A stretch of 64,000 nt of DNA from Lacibacter sp. H375 (GCF_037892425.1 NZ_JBBKTT010000001.1:372001-436000); one strand, 5' to 3'. Counted from the first letter of the stretch, positions 16,577 to 25,977 are shown. Notes: a model not told the origin generated them from the letters alone. Program-made: numbers and translations.

Positions 16577-18640
16577 ATGATCCCTGTCTGGAAAAACATC
16601 CCCTTCCTACGCATTATCATTCCATTTAGTGCCGGCATTTTAGCAGGCTGGTATTTTTCGTTGCATTGGCAAATTGCTTTGATCGCAGCAGTAGTTGCTC
16701 TCCCATTCTTTCTTTACCTGCAGTTCAGCGGCGAACGAAGCCGCTTTTATAACAGTTGGCTTGATGGTCTTTCCTTCAACATCATTTTCATTTCACTTGG
16801 CATTGCACTTGTTTGGTTACAACAAAAACCACATCAACCAAACTGGACAGGGCATTTTTATAAAGAAGGGGATGCTGTGCAACTGCGTTTACTGGAACCA
16901 TTAAGTGAACGGGAGAAAACGTATAAAGCACTTAGTGAGATAACCGTTGTTTATCATCAGCAAAAAGCAAGAAAGGTAACAGGCAGGGCAATGATCTATT
17001 TTCGAAAAGATAGCATTGCCCCTTCTTTACAATATGGTGATGTAATTCTTGTGCGCAGCAATTTGCAGGAAATAAAAAATGCTGGCAATCCAGGCGGGTT
17101 CGATTATAAACGATATGCATTGTTCAATGGCATCACCCATCAACTGTTTGTAAAATCAAACGAGTATAAAAAATTACCGCAACAACAAACATCCCTCTTC
17201 TATAAAAAAATGTATGAGTTCAGAAGTTATATTCTGCAAACCATCCGTAGGTATGTAAAAGGCGATATGGAAAGCAGTATTGCAGAAGCGTTACTCATCG
17301 GCTACCGTGATGATCTAGACAGGGACCTAGTGCAGGCATACAGCAACACAGGTGTTGTACATATCATTGCTGTTAGTGGAATGCATCTTGGTTTGATCTA
17401 TGGCTTATTGATGTTTCTTTTAAAAGGTTTGAACAGAAACAAAAGGCTGAAAATAATAAAAGCTGTTTTGATCATTACATTGTTGTGGCTGTTCAGTTTA
17501 TTGACCGGGGCAAGTGCATCTGTGTTAAGAGCTGTTCTTATGTTTACTGCGATCGTTGGTGCAGAAGTAATCGACCGCAAAGGAACTATTTACAATAGCA
17601 TGGCAGCATCAGCAGTTGTATTATTACTCTTTAATCCGTTTTTGTTGTGGGATGTAGGTTTTCAATTATCATACGCTGCTGTGTTAAGTATTGTTCTTTT
17701 CATGAAATCCATTTACAACTGGTTTGCCATTCAAAATAAATTATTAGATGGGCTCTGGAAATTAAATGCATTGACGCTCTCTGCACAAATATTAACCTTG
17801 CCTCTTTGTATGTATCATTTTCACCAGGCTCCAACATTATTTCTTATTACGAATCTTGTAGCAGTTCCATTATCAAGTCTAGTGTTATATGCTTTGATCT
17901 TATTGATGGTTGTTTCTCCATTCGTCGCACTTGCAAATGCAGTTGGTTGGCTCATTACAAAAATGCTTTGGCTCATGAATCAATTCATTCTTTGGGTCGA
18001 TCATTTTACGTTTGCCGTAGTGGATGGTATTGAGCACTCGCCTGTTCAAACCATTTTGCTATACCTCATTATTGCAGGATTGGGTATCTGGCTTATTCAA
18101 AAGAAAAAAGCAGCATTAAAATTTACGCTTTTCTTCATCGCAGTTTTCTTCGCTGTTCAATTCTATTATCAGTATGCAACTTCAAAGCAACAAAAATTGG
18201 TGGTGTATAATTTATCGCAACACACGGCCATTGATTTTATGTTGGGGAAACGATATTACTTTAACGGAGATTCAGTTTTGCTACAAGATGGTTTTCTTCG
18301 AAACTTTCACCTCAAACCCTCCCGCATTGCTCATCGTACCTATGAGCAGCCCAACATCAACTCAAATAATGCATGGACGATCAACAATAAAACCATCATA
18401 CACATCAACCAATCGTACCGCTACGATTCTACTGTAAAGATCACTGCCGATGTGGTCATCGTTTCCAACAATCCCAAACTTTACCTCAATCAATTGCAAA
18501 AAACGATCAACTGTAAGTTGCTTGTGTTCGACAGTTCTAACCCGCAATGGAAGCTCAAGTACTGGAAAACCGATTGCGAAAAGCTCGGCATCCACTATTT
18601 CTGCACAAGTGAGCAGGGCGCTTTTGTGATGAACCTGTAG
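16577..18640 (+). CDS. comEC: ComEC/Rec2 family DNA-uptake channel protein
   Basis: Inner-membrane channel that carries single-stranded DNA into the cytoplasm during natural transformation. About 687 residues: an N-terminal DUF4131-like region with membrane helices and a soluble OB-fold-like part (to about 200), then the Competence domain with the hallmark AVSGMHLGLIYG near residue 265 and many helices to about 515. The C-terminal remainder shows no metallo-beta-lactamase motifs (no HxHxDH), so the nuclease-like domain present in longer homologues is missing. I use the ATG at 16577; a TTG two codons upstream is less likely. Confidence 0.88.
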   Translation: MIPVWKNIPFLRIIIPFSAGILAGWYFSLHWQIALIAAVVALPFFLYLQFSGERSRFYNSWLDGLSFNIIFISLGIALVWLQQKPHQPNWTGHFYKEGDAVQLRLLEPLSEREKTYKALSEITVVYHQQKARKVTGRAMIYFRKDSIAPSLQYGDVILVRSNLQEIKNAGNPGGFDYKRYALFNGITHQLFVKSNEYKKLPQQQTSLFYKKMYEFRSYILQTIRRYVKGDMESSIAEALLIGYRDDLDRDLVQAYSNTGVVHIIAVSGMHLGLIYGLLMFLLKGLNRNKRLKIIKAVLIITLLWLFSLLTGASASVLRAVLMFTAIVGAEVIDRKGTIYNSMAASAVVLLLFNPFLLWDVGFQLSYAAVLSIVLFMKSIYNWFAIQNKLLDGLWKLNALTLSAQILTLPLCMYHFHQAPTLFLITNLVAVPLSSLVLYALILLMVVSPFVALANAVGWLITKMLWLMNQFILWVDHFTFAVVDGIEHSPVQTILLYLIIAGLGIWLIQKKKAALKFTLFFIAVFFAVQFYYQYATSKQQKLVVYNLSQHTAIDFMLGKRYYFNGDSVLLQDGFLRNFHLKPSRIAHRTYEQPNINSNNAWTINNKTIIHINQSYRYDSTVKITADVVIVSNNPKLYLNQLQKTINCKLLVFDSSNPQWKLKYWKTDCEKLGIHYFCTSEQGAFVMNL

Positions 18641-18653
18641 AGGCTTACCTTTG
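18623..18653 (+). promoter_or_regulatory. purH promoter, TTTG-N19-TACCTTTG
   Basis: The best promoter in the window: -33 box TTTG at 18623-18626, 19-nt spacer, and -7 box TACCTTTG at 18646-18653, exactly the Bacteroidota arrangement. It overlaps the end of comEC and lies 52 nt before the purH ATG. Confidence 0.7.
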
Positions 18654-18705
18654 CCGCTTCTAAAACAGCACGCCACCTCTGTGGCCCAAAAACTCTCTCC
18701 TCGTT

Positions 18706-20208
18706 ATGAAGAAAATTCAATCGGCACTCATTTCAGTTTTTTACAAAGACGGACTCGATTCATTGGTAAAGCTCCTGCACGAGCAAAACGTAACCATCTA
18801 CTCTACCGGTGGTACACAACAGTTTATTGAAAAACTCGGCGTTCCTGTAGTGCCTGTTGAAAATTTGACGAGCTACCCATCTATTTTGGGTGGTCGTGTA
18901 AAAACATTACATCCTTCAGTGTTTGGCGGTATTCTTGGCAAACGTGACGATGAACAGCATTTGGCTGAAATGAAGCAATACAATATTCCTGAAATGGATC
19001 TCGTGATCGTTGATCTTTATCCTTTTGAAGAAACCGTTGCTTCAACTACTGATGAAAAAGCAATCATTGAAAAAATAGATATTGGCGGACCATCGATGAT
19101 CCGTGCCGGTGCAAAAAATCATAAAGACGTAGTAGTATTAGCAGCGAAGAAAGAATATGCAGTATTGGAAGGTATTCTTCGTGAACAGAATGGCGAAACA
19201 AGTTATGAGCAACGTCGTGCGTTTGCCATCAAAGCATTTGATGTGTGTACAGCATACGACACCGCAATTTCTAATTACTTTCATCAATCAGCTGTTGAAA
19301 CACCTTTTAACAAAGAAGAAAAGATCATGCGTTATGGTGAGAATCCGCACCAATCTGCACGCTTCTTCGGCAATCTTGATGAACTTTTTACACAATTAAA
19401 CGGCAAAGAACTTTCTTATAATAATCTGGTTGATGTGGATGCTGCAGTGCAACTCATCAAAGAATTTACCGATACAACCTTCGCCATCATCAAACATACC
19501 AATGTATGTGGTGTTGCACAACGTGCAACAGTGAAAGACAGTTGGGATACTGCACTTGCTGGTGATAATGAAAGTGCATTTGGTGGTGTATTGGTTTGCA
19601 ACGGCGAAATTGATAAAGCAACTGCCGAAGCCATCAATGAAATTTTCTTTGAAGTGTTGATCGCTCCTTCATTTGCAGCTGATGCATTGGAAGTATTAAA
19701 GTCGAAGAAGAACCGCATCCTGTTGCAACTGAAACAACAACCGAACGTAAAAGAACAATACAAATCATTATTGAACGGCGTGTTGGTACAAGGCTTAGAT
19801 GAAGGCAACTATACCGAATGGAAAGAAGCTGGTGGCAGGGAAACAACTGCTGCTGAAAAAGATGATCTCACTTTTGCCAACCTCATCTGCAAACATTTAA
19901 AATCGAATGCCATTGCATTGGTGAAGAATAAACAACTGGTTGGTAAAGGTTGCGGACAAACAAGTCGCATTGATTCACTTCGTCAGTCTGTTGAGAAAGC
20001 AAAACAGTTCAACTTTGATCTCACAGGTGCAGTTATGGCAAGTGATGCATTCTTCCCGTTCAATGATTGTGTGCAGTTAGGTCATGCAGCAGGTATTGTT
20101 GCATTTATTCAACCGGGTGGTTCTATCCGTGACAATGATTCAATTGAATATTGTAAACAAAATAACCTGGCGATGGTAATCACAGGTATGCGTCACTTTA
20201 AACATTAA
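18706..20208 (+). CDS. purH: Bifunctional AICAR formyltransferase / IMP cyclohydrolase
   Basis: Catalyses the last two steps of purine synthesis, AICAR to FAICAR with 10-formyl-THF and FAICAR to IMP. The N-terminal MGS-like cyclohydrolase domain (about 1-125) includes YSTGGTQQFIEKLGV and GGRVKTLHPSVFGGIL. The transformylase domain follows, with YGENPHQSA, the catalytic KHTNVCG and SDAFFPFND. The length of 500 residues is normal for the Bacteroidota form. Its TAA overlaps the next ATG by one base. Confidence 0.97.
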   Translation: MKKIQSALISVFYKDGLDSLVKLLHEQNVTIYSTGGTQQFIEKLGVPVVPVENLTSYPSILGGRVKTLHPSVFGGILGKRDDEQHLAEMKQYNIPEMDLVIVDLYPFEETVASTTDEKAIIEKIDIGGPSMIRAGAKNHKDVVVLAAKKEYAVLEGILREQNGETSYEQRRAFAIKAFDVCTAYDTAISNYFHQSAVETPFNKEEKIMRYGENPHQSARFFGNLDELFTQLNGKELSYNNLVDVDAAVQLIKEFTDTTFAIIKHTNVCGVAQRATVKDSWDTALAGDNESAFGGVLVCNGEIDKATAEAINEIFFEVLIAPSFAADALEVLKSKKNRILLQLKQQPNVKEQYKSLLNGVLVQGLDEGNYTEWKEAGGRETTAAEKDDLTFANLICKHLKSNAIALVKNKQLVGKGCGQTSRIDSLRQSVEKAKQFNFDLTGAVMASDAFFPFNDCVQLGHAAGIVAFIQPGGSIRDNDSIEYCKQNNLAMVITGMRHFKH

Positions 20209-21212
20209 TGCCCAAGCTCGACATCAATAAAGCATTCAACTATTCTGCTGATACAATAAAAAGTCTATCAGTATTTAATCCTTTGACTATTCATAAAAAA
20301 GGAACCAAAGCAAAAGCTGTTTTTGCTTTGGCGGTTGTTTGCATTTTGTGGGGCACTACATGGATCGCTTCAAAAGAAGGCGTTCGACATATGCCTGCAA
20401 TACAGTTAGCAGGTATTCGTCAGTTACTTGGTGGTATCTGTTACATGATCTTCTTTTTGATCAAAGGAGCAAGTTGGCCAAAAGCAAAAGATCTGTTACC
20501 GTTATTCTTACTTTCTTTTTTAAATTTTGTGATGAGTAACGGGCTCAGTACATGGGGTCTGAAATATATTTCATCGGGCCTTGGTGCGATCATGGGCGCT
20601 ATCTTTCCTTTGTGGTTGGTGATCATTGGCTTGTTTTCTTCAAAAAGTAAAATTCCATCCAATGCAGTACTTGGGTTAATGATTGGCTTTGGTGGTGTTT
20701 GCATTATTTTCTATGAACACCTGGCTGATTTCTTTAACCCTGATTTCCGCTTTGGTATTTTTCTTTCACTGATCGCTACTTGGACATGGGCCTTCGGTTC
20801 ACTTTATACCAAGAAACATGCGGCGCAGTTCAATCCTTATTTTGGGTTAGGTTTTCAAATGCTCATTGGTGGCGCAGCATTATTAGGCGTATCAACTTTT
20901 GATAAAAGCTTTTTACCCTTTACAGAAATTCCAACTGCTTCATGGCTTGCAATCGGCTACCTGGTAGTGTTTGGTTCCATCATTGCCTTTGTATGTTATT
21001 TGTATTCATTGCAACGCTTGCCAACAGAGCAGGCAAGTATTTATGCTTACATTAACCCAATTGTTGCTGTGCTTCTGGGTGCGTTGATCTTTGATGAAAA
21101 ACTTACACTCACATTAACAATTGGCGGGTTGGTAACATTGCTGGGTGTTTATCTTGTAAACAAAGCATTTAAACGCACGGCTGAAGAGCAACGTGAAGTG
21201 CTCGACAATTAA
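20208..21212 (+). CDS. EamA/DMT family transporter
   Basis: Inner-membrane metabolite exporter of the drug/metabolite transporter superfamily. Two EamA repeats with about ten helices span residues 40-315; the first begins AVVCILWGTTWIASKEGVR and the second near ATWTWAFGSLYTKKHA. The late motif EQASIYAYINPIVAVLLG is typical. The roughly 35-residue hydrophilic N-terminus is longer than usual, so translation could start downstream, but the TAATG overlap with purH supports coupling at 20208. Substrate unknown. Confidence 0.87.
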   Translation: MPKLDINKAFNYSADTIKSLSVFNPLTIHKKGTKAKAVFALAVVCILWGTTWIASKEGVRHMPAIQLAGIRQLLGGICYMIFFLIKGASWPKAKDLLPLFLLSFLNFVMSNGLSTWGLKYISSGLGAIMGAIFPLWLVIIGLFSSKSKIPSNAVLGLMIGFGGVCIIFYEHLADFFNPDFRFGIFLSLIATWTWAFGSLYTKKHAAQFNPYFGLGFQMLIGGAALLGVSTFDKSFLPFTEIPTASWLAIGYLVVFGSIIAFVCYLYSLQRLPTEQASIYAYINPIVAVLLGALIFDEKLTLTLTIGGLVTLLGVYLVNKAFKRTAEEQREVLDN

Positions 21213-21231
21213 TCCTGCTTACATTTACTCT

Positions 21232-21966
21232 ATGGCCGAAGAAAAGATCAGTTTAAATAAATACATCAGTGCAACAGGTTACTGCTCACGCCGTGAAGCA
21301 GATAAACTGATCGACCAGGCACGTGTAGTAGTGAATGGCAATATTGCTTTAGCAGGCACAAGGGTTTCGTCTAAAGACAAAGTTTATATTGATGATGAAT
21401 TGCTGAAGGTAAAATCAACAGCCAAGCAGGATCAGTTTATTATTGCTTTCAACAAACCGTTAAATATTACTTCTACTACTGATGAGAAAGACCGCACAAA
21501 TATTATCCGCTTCATCAATCACCCTAAACGCATTTTTCCAATTGGAAGATTAGATAAAGATTCAGAAGGATTGATCTTCCTTACCAACAATGGCGATATC
21601 GTTAATAAGATTTTACGTGCAGGGAACGAACATGAAAAAGAATACATCGTTACGGTCAATAAAAAATTAACGCCCGACTTTGCTGCAAAGATGAGCAACG
21701 GTGTACATATTCTCAATACTGTAACACTACCTTGTAAAGTACGTACATTAAGCGGCAAAAGCTTTTCCATCATTCTCAAGCAAGGATTGAACCGTCAGAT
21801 CAGGCGCATGTGTGAAGCATTTGATTATGAAGTAGTGAGTTTACGACGTGTACGCATCATGAATATTCAACTCGGGAATATTGCAGTTGGCAAATGGCGT
21901 TACTTAAGTGATCCGGAAATGAAAGAGTTGATGCAAATGCTGGAAGGTTCGAAGAATGAGCAGTGA
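21232..21966 (+). CDS. RluF/RsuA-type 23S rRNA pseudouridine synthase
   Basis: Isomerises uridine to pseudouridine in rRNA. An S4 RNA-binding domain occupies residues 1-60 (ISLNKYISATGYCSRREADKL). The catalytic domain follows with GRLDKDSEGL carrying the active-site Asp and the late GLNRQIRRMCEAF. The RluF subgroup assignment rests on these motifs. The start is the ATG at 21232; an upstream GTG frame adds 13 residues overlapping the EamA gene. The stop lies inside a TGATGAG-type repeat. Confidence 0.9.
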   Translation: MAEEKISLNKYISATGYCSRREADKLIDQARVVVNGNIALAGTRVSSKDKVYIDDELLKVKSTAKQDQFIIAFNKPLNITSTTDEKDRTNIIRFINHPKRIFPIGRLDKDSEGLIFLTNNGDIVNKILRAGNEHEKEYIVTVNKKLTPDFAAKMSNGVHILNTVTLPCKVRTLSGKSFSIILKQGLNRQIRRMCEAFDYEVVSLRRVRIMNIQLGNIAVGKWRYLSDPEMKELMQMLEGSKNEQ

Positions 21967-21991
21967 TGAGTGATGAATAATCAGTGATGAG
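21964..21991. repeat. TGATGAG repeats at the 3' end of the pseudouridine synthase gene
   Basis: TGATGAG at 21964-21970, TGATGAA directly after it and TGATGAG at 21985-21991. The same heptamer forms a perfect four-copy array inside the neighbouring gene at 22809-22836. The first copy supplies the stop codon of the pseudouridine synthase. Confidence 0.75.
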
Positions 21992-22000
21992 TTTGTTAGC

Positions 22001-22028
22001 GTACTTCTTACTTAGTACCTCGTACTTC
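22001..22028. repeat. GTACTT/TACTTAGTACC repeat encoding the deacetylase C-terminus
   Basis: Alternating GTACTTC, TACTTAG and TACCTCGTACTTC words. This repeat overlaps the last codons and the stop of the - strand deacetylase. Related words (GTATCTCATACTTTGTATCTC on the complement) occur in the gldD start region. Confidence 0.5.
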
Positions 22029-23297
22029 TGCTAAAAACATTTCATACATCTCCCTCCATCCTTTAAACATCGGATCTGTTCCCAGCATGTGATTATGAAA
22101 GATGGGGATGAATGTGCCGTTTACCTTTTGCACTTCACTGCAAAGATTTTTCATTTCCTCTAATGCTTCTTCAGGTGAATGATGTAATTCATAGAATGAA
22201 TTTGCTTCCATGTATGCAAACGGATGAACACACAATGCAGTTGTTTCTCCTTTTTCCAGATCGTACCATAAAAACGATTGCGAAGTTGATGCTCGAAAAC
22301 CATTCACTGTTCCATAGCCCATGCTGTATTCATCTTTAAATCCATTTGCAAATAATGTACGATAGGAATGTGGCAAATGAAAATGGATATAATGATTGCG
22401 TGTTGCAGTAATTGCTTTCCTGCTGATGATTTGTAAAGTTGCTTTCTCCTTTTTAAGTAACGTTACATTCACAGCGCTTTGTTTGGATGGATGTAAAGCA
22501 ACTTCTGCCTTAGCAGCTGTTGAATGAATCAGTTGCCGTAATGCTGTCTTCTTTGGTAAAATGTTTTTATCGTATTCGCTGTTACGTTCTGCCAATAAGA
22601 AAAAGTAGATCGGCTCTAATGCATACTGCTCATGCAATTGCTGCAACCAGTCATATGAATCAAATGGATCTTTTTCTTTACCACTAAAAACATGTAACCG
22701 TTTTGTAATTGTTGACGGATGAGTTATTGCGGCAGCAATACTTCGCAACCAGCCTTTGTGTTTGTAACTCCAGGCTATATCAATATCGTAAGTGGGGAGG
22801 AAGCGGAATGATGAGTGATGAGTGATGAGTGATGAGTTGTGCTCCTTGAGTTTTGCTTCAAGCTTCATCAACCATACATCAATAATCGGCTGATGTAAGA
22901 ATCCTTCTTTCCAAGCTAATGAATTCCAATGTGCATAGCGTCCGTATTCATCCGGTTCGTATTCAAGATATTCTTCGTAACGGGAAATGAGATAGAAGAT
23001 TGCCGAGAAAATATCAAAACCTACATCATCATTTGTTTCATAAAATGCCTTTACACCTTCCCATTCAAAACAATTGATCCGTTGTTTTCGGATATCGTGT
23101 TGCTGTAATAAACCTGTTGATTGGATAAAGAAAGAAGTCGTATCAATACGATCACCTGCATAAACAACCTTCACATCATTGCTTTGTTGAAACAACTCTT
23201 TATCATCTGTTACAGCTACTTCAATCTGCCAACGCTCATTCAGCAGTTGAAGAATGTAACTGATGCGGGGCCTGATATGCGGAGTGTAAACAAGCAT
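22008..23297 (-). CDS. Polysaccharide deacetylase-like protein (DUF7033 type)
   Basis: A 429-residue protein whose N-terminus (MLVYTPHIRPRISYILQLLN) and FDIFSAIFYLISRYEEYL match the DUF7033 region found before polysaccharide deacetylase domains in Bacteroidota. The C-terminal half carries EVALHPSKQSA, FHLPHSYRTLFANGFKDEYS and a late HNHMLG, consistent with an NodB-like barrel, but I could not confirm a full catalytic HxxxH set. The region around residue 160 (SSLITHHSSF) is encoded by a heptamer tandem array and the last residues by another repeat. The likely substrate is a cell-surface glycan. Confidence 0.75.
   Translation of the reverse strand: MLVYTPHIRPRISYILQLLNERWQIEVAVTDDKELFQQSNDVKVVYAGDRIDTTSFFIQSTGLLQQHDIRKQRINCFEWEGVKAFYETNDDVGFDIFSAIFYLISRYEEYLEYEPDEYGRYAHWNSLAWKEGFLHQPIIDVWLMKLEAKLKEHNSSLITHHSSFRFLPTYDIDIAWSYKHKGWLRSIAAAITHPSTITKRLHVFSGKEKDPFDSYDWLQQLHEQYALEPIYFFLLAERNSEYDKNILPKKTALRQLIHSTAAKAEVALHPSKQSAVNVTLLKKEKATLQIISRKAITATRNHYIHFHLPHSYRTLFANGFKDEYSMGYGTVNGFRASTSQSFLWYDLEKGETTALCVHPFAYMEANSFYELHHSPEEALEEMKNLCSEVQKVNGTFIPIFHNHMLGTDPMFKGWREMYEMFLAEVRGTK
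22809..22836. repeat. Four perfect TGATGAG heptamers inside a coding sequence
   Basis: Four uninterrupted 7-bp units (28 bp) lie within the deacetylase gene. On the coding strand the unit is CTCATCA. The unit length is not a multiple of three, so gain or loss of one unit shifts the frame. Confidence 0.95.
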
Positions 23298-23305
23298 GTT
23301 TGAAT

Positions 23306-24682
23306 TTACTGCCCGTTTCGTTCACGCCAAAGTTGATTGAAACTTTTTTCAGGGAAATGCATTTCGCCACGGTGGCGTGTCCAATCTTTCACAAATTTAT
23401 TGATCATCCAGCTACGCATTTTACTGCTACCGGTGTTCATGAGCTTACGACTGAGCGATACTCTTTTCCAAACCTTCCATGCCATGCGTTCGCCAAAAGA
23501 TGCATAACCTTCTTCCACAGCTTCGTACCTGTTCTCTAATAATAATTCGTGCAGGTTGATACGCATCGGACAAACTTCAGTACAGTTACCACATAACGAT
23601 GACGCATAACTGAGATGTTTGTATTCTTCCAAGCCACTGAGATGCGGTGTTAATACTTTACCGATAGGGCCACTATAGGTTGTACCATAACTATGCCCGC
23701 CAATATTTTTATACACAGGGCAAGCATTTAAACAGGCGCCACAACGAATGCAGTATAAGCTTTCTCTTGTCTTTGGATTCTTCAATACGTTTGTTCGTCC
23801 ATTATCCAGCAGGATCACAATCATTTCTTCCGGACCATCCTTCTCTCCCGGTTGTTTCGGACCCAGCACAATACTGTTGTACACTGTCACATTTTGCCCG
23901 GTACCATACGTTGAAAGTAATGGCCAGAACAAACCAAGATCGTTCATGCTGGGTAATACTTTTTCAATGCCAACAATTACGATATGTGTTTTTGGAAATG
24001 CACAACTCAATCTTGCATTGCCTTCGTTTTCTGTAACAGCAATGCCACCCACATCTGCTAAAATAAAATTGGCACCTGTTACACCAACTTCGGCTTGTAC
24101 ATATTTTTCACGGAGAATTTTGCGTGCAACCAATGTCAGTTGTTCTGGTGTTGCTTTTGGATCGGTTCCCAATTTATCTGCAAACAACTTTGCTACATCT
24201 TCCTTGCTTTTATGCATAGCGGGTGTAACAATATGATACGGCGGTTCATCATCCAGTTGTTGAATGTATTCGCCGAGATCAGTTTCTACACTTTCTATAT
24301 TATGTTTGGTAAGGAAATCGTTGAGATGAATTTCTTCCGTTACCATACTCTTGCTCTTCACCAAAGTTTTGCAGCTACGTGCTTCACAGATCTTTAAAAT
24401 TTCATCACATGCCTGCTTTGCATTTTCAGCCCAGATTACTTTACCACCCCTGCGTGAAAATTGCGATTCAAATTCTTCCAGTTGTTGATCAAGAGTTTCT
24501 AATGCACGCCACTTTACATTCTTGGCTCGTTCACGTGCTGTGAGTAATTGTGTGAACTGCAGTTTACCTTCCGGCACTTTTGCATTATACTTTCCAATAT
24601 TAAAATTGATTGTACGACGATGATCAAGGTCAGCAGCCTTAATGGTGCTCTTTGCAATAAATTTATCTGCAGTCTGGCTCAT
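23306..24682 (-). CDS. lutB: LutB-type iron-sulfur protein of lactate utilization
   Basis: Subunit of the LutABC L-lactate dehydrogenase complex. It has an N-terminal LUD domain (about 60-300) and a ferredoxin-like domain with two 4Fe-4S sites, CIRCGACLNACP and CGNCTEVCP, the latter followed by a short C-terminal domain. The length of 458 residues is normal. lutA and lutC are not adjacent here. It is 8 nt upstream of the deacetylase on the same strand and 10 nt downstream of the DUF3109 gene, so the three may share a transcript. Confidence 0.9.
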   Translation of the reverse strand: MSQTADKFIAKSTIKAADLDHRRTINFNIGKYNAKVPEGKLQFTQLLTARERAKNVKWRALETLDQQLEEFESQFSRRGGKVIWAENAKQACDEILKICEARSCKTLVKSKSMVTEEIHLNDFLTKHNIESVETDLGEYIQQLDDEPPYHIVTPAMHKSKEDVAKLFADKLGTDPKATPEQLTLVARKILREKYVQAEVGVTGANFILADVGGIAVTENEGNARLSCAFPKTHIVIVGIEKVLPSMNDLGLFWPLLSTYGTGQNVTVYNSIVLGPKQPGEKDGPEEMIVILLDNGRTNVLKNPKTRESLYCIRCGACLNACPVYKNIGGHSYGTTYSGPIGKVLTPHLSGLEEYKHLSYASSLCGNCTEVCPMRINLHELLLENRYEAVEEGYASFGERMAWKVWKRVSLSRKLMNTGSSKMRSWMINKFVKDWTRHRGEMHFPEKSFNQLWRERNGQ

Positions 24683-24692
24683 TTGATTAAAG

Positions 24693-25289
24693 TTACTTCT
24701 TTGCTTCCTTCGATGTATAATACTGATCTGCTATTTGTGTTAGCACTTCATAAAAATCTTCGCCGTATTTGCGAATGATGGCTTCTTTCAAAAACACGTA
24801 GACGGGTACTTTCAGTTTTTGTCCGTTCAAACAACCGGGGTTACACATCTGGTCTCTCGGTTCATAATTCACATACTGCTGTTCTGTGTTTTTACTCTTA
24901 CTGATTTTGATGGGATAAAGATGACAGGAAATGGGCTTCTTCCATTTTAATTCACCGGCATAGTATTGTTGTTCAAATGAACACTTCACAATTCCTTTTT
25001 CATCTACCAAACCATACGCACACATACCATTACTGATGGTGGGTGTTACCCAGCCAAATTCCTGGTCGTATTGATAAAGACCATCACGCTCAATTACTTT
25101 TCGTCCTTCTTCTGTGAGCAAGTGTTTTACTTTTTCAAACCCTACAATCACTTCTTTCAACTCATCGTTTGTGAGCGGTGCGCCTGCATCACCATCTACG
25201 CAGCAGCCACCTTTACACTTGTTAAGGTCGCATACAAACTGTTCCTCCACCACTTCATCACTGATGTAGATATCATCAATTACAATCAT
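24693..25289 (-). CDS. DUF3109 family cysteine-rich protein
   Basis: A 198-residue soluble protein of the DUF3109 family with a metal-binding cysteine pattern: CDLNKCKGGCC near residues 20-30, then MCAYG, KCSFE, SCHLYP and CNPGC. This resembles the YkgJ-type CxxxCxxCC zinc or iron-sulfur site. Its function is not known. A -7 element begins 4 nt upstream of its ATG, so it probably heads the operon with lutB. Confidence 0.85.
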   Translation of the reverse strand: MIVIDDIYISDEVVEEQFVCDLNKCKGGCCVDGDAGAPLTNDELKEVIVGFEKVKHLLTEEGRKVIERDGLYQYDQEFGWVTPTISNGMCAYGLVDEKGIVKCSFEQQYYAGELKWKKPISCHLYPIKISKSKNTEQQYVNYEPRDQMCNPGCLNGQKLKVPVYVFLKEAIIRKYGEDFYEVLTQIADQYYTSKEAKK

Positions 25290-25293
25290 GGCA

Positions 25294-25301
25294 CAAAGAT
25301 A
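25294..25301 (-). promoter_or_regulatory. -7 element TATCTTTG of the DUF3109 gene
   Basis: The complement reads TATCTTTG, a TAnnTTTG match, 4 nt from the start codon; a leaderless transcript is implied. Confidence 0.5.
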
Positions 25302-25351
25302 CGGCCGTACAGCAGAAACTTATTAGAGAGAATTCAAGAGAGAGGGATAGG

Positions 25352-25972
25352 TCAATTTCTCCATTTCAATGTCTGAATCAGATGTTGCATATCCTTATAC
25401 AGGAATTGCTCTACCGGTTGAATAGAATCGTAGTTTGGTGTTGCGTCAAAGTACAAGGCACCACGTAAGAAATGCTTGCTGCTGTCGGTTACAAAAAACT
25501 GTTTACCGGTTGCAGCATTTCCACCCACGTCAAATATAAATCCGTTTACACCAGCTTGGCCTTTCACCGGAATTTCATCAATGGAAGTTGCTTTTAAACT
25601 GTGCTTGCTGGTCATCTTAAATGCATCCTGCACAAGTGCATCAAATTTATTTTCCCCACCAATCAATTTGTAACTGATGTGAATACGCCCTGCCAGTTCA
25701 GGAAAGTCAAGATTCACCCAGTAAGGATTTTCTGCCTTTGCTTCAAAGAAAGTGCTATCCTTCAACACTTTTCCATACGCAGGGTATTCGAAAGTGTAGG
25801 GATAACCCGGTTCATCAAATAACACATATTTCTTTTCGGGAAAATCAATTTGAAAATATCCCTTTGGCCTCGGACGTGGATCGGAGTTGCAGGCAATTAA
25901 AACAAGAACAGAAAGAAGAAGATAAAAAGCACGAGATACAAAGTATGAGATACGCAAATGCATTTGTTTCAT
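25352..25972 (-). CDS. gldD: Gliding motility lipoprotein GldD
   Basis: Lipoprotein needed for gliding motility and type IX secretion in Flavobacterium. It has a signal peptide ending in the lipobox LIAC, then GYFQIDFPEKKYVLFDEPGYPYTFEYP, which is characteristic of GldD. The 206-residue length fits. The signal-peptide stretch RISYFVSRAF is encoded by a CGTATCTC-type repeat. Translation could start at the first ATG or at MHLR three codons later. It lies 5 nt downstream of gldE on the same strand, the conserved gldE-gldD order. Confidence 0.92.
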   Translation of the reverse strand: MKQMHLRISYFVSRAFYLLLSVLVLIACNSDPRPRPKGYFQIDFPEKKYVLFDEPGYPYTFEYPAYGKVLKDSTFFEAKAENPYWVNLDFPELAGRIHISYKLIGGENKFDALVQDAFKMTSKHSLKATSIDEIPVKGQAGVNGFIFDVGGNAATGKQFFVTDSSKHFLRGALYFDATPNYDSIQPVEQFLYKDMQHLIQTLKWRN

Positions 25973-25977
25973 CTTGA

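Noticed and set aside
22809-22836. Tandem heptamers considered as a CRISPR-like array
   Set aside because: Units are contiguous, without spacers and only 7 bp long; there are no cas genes.
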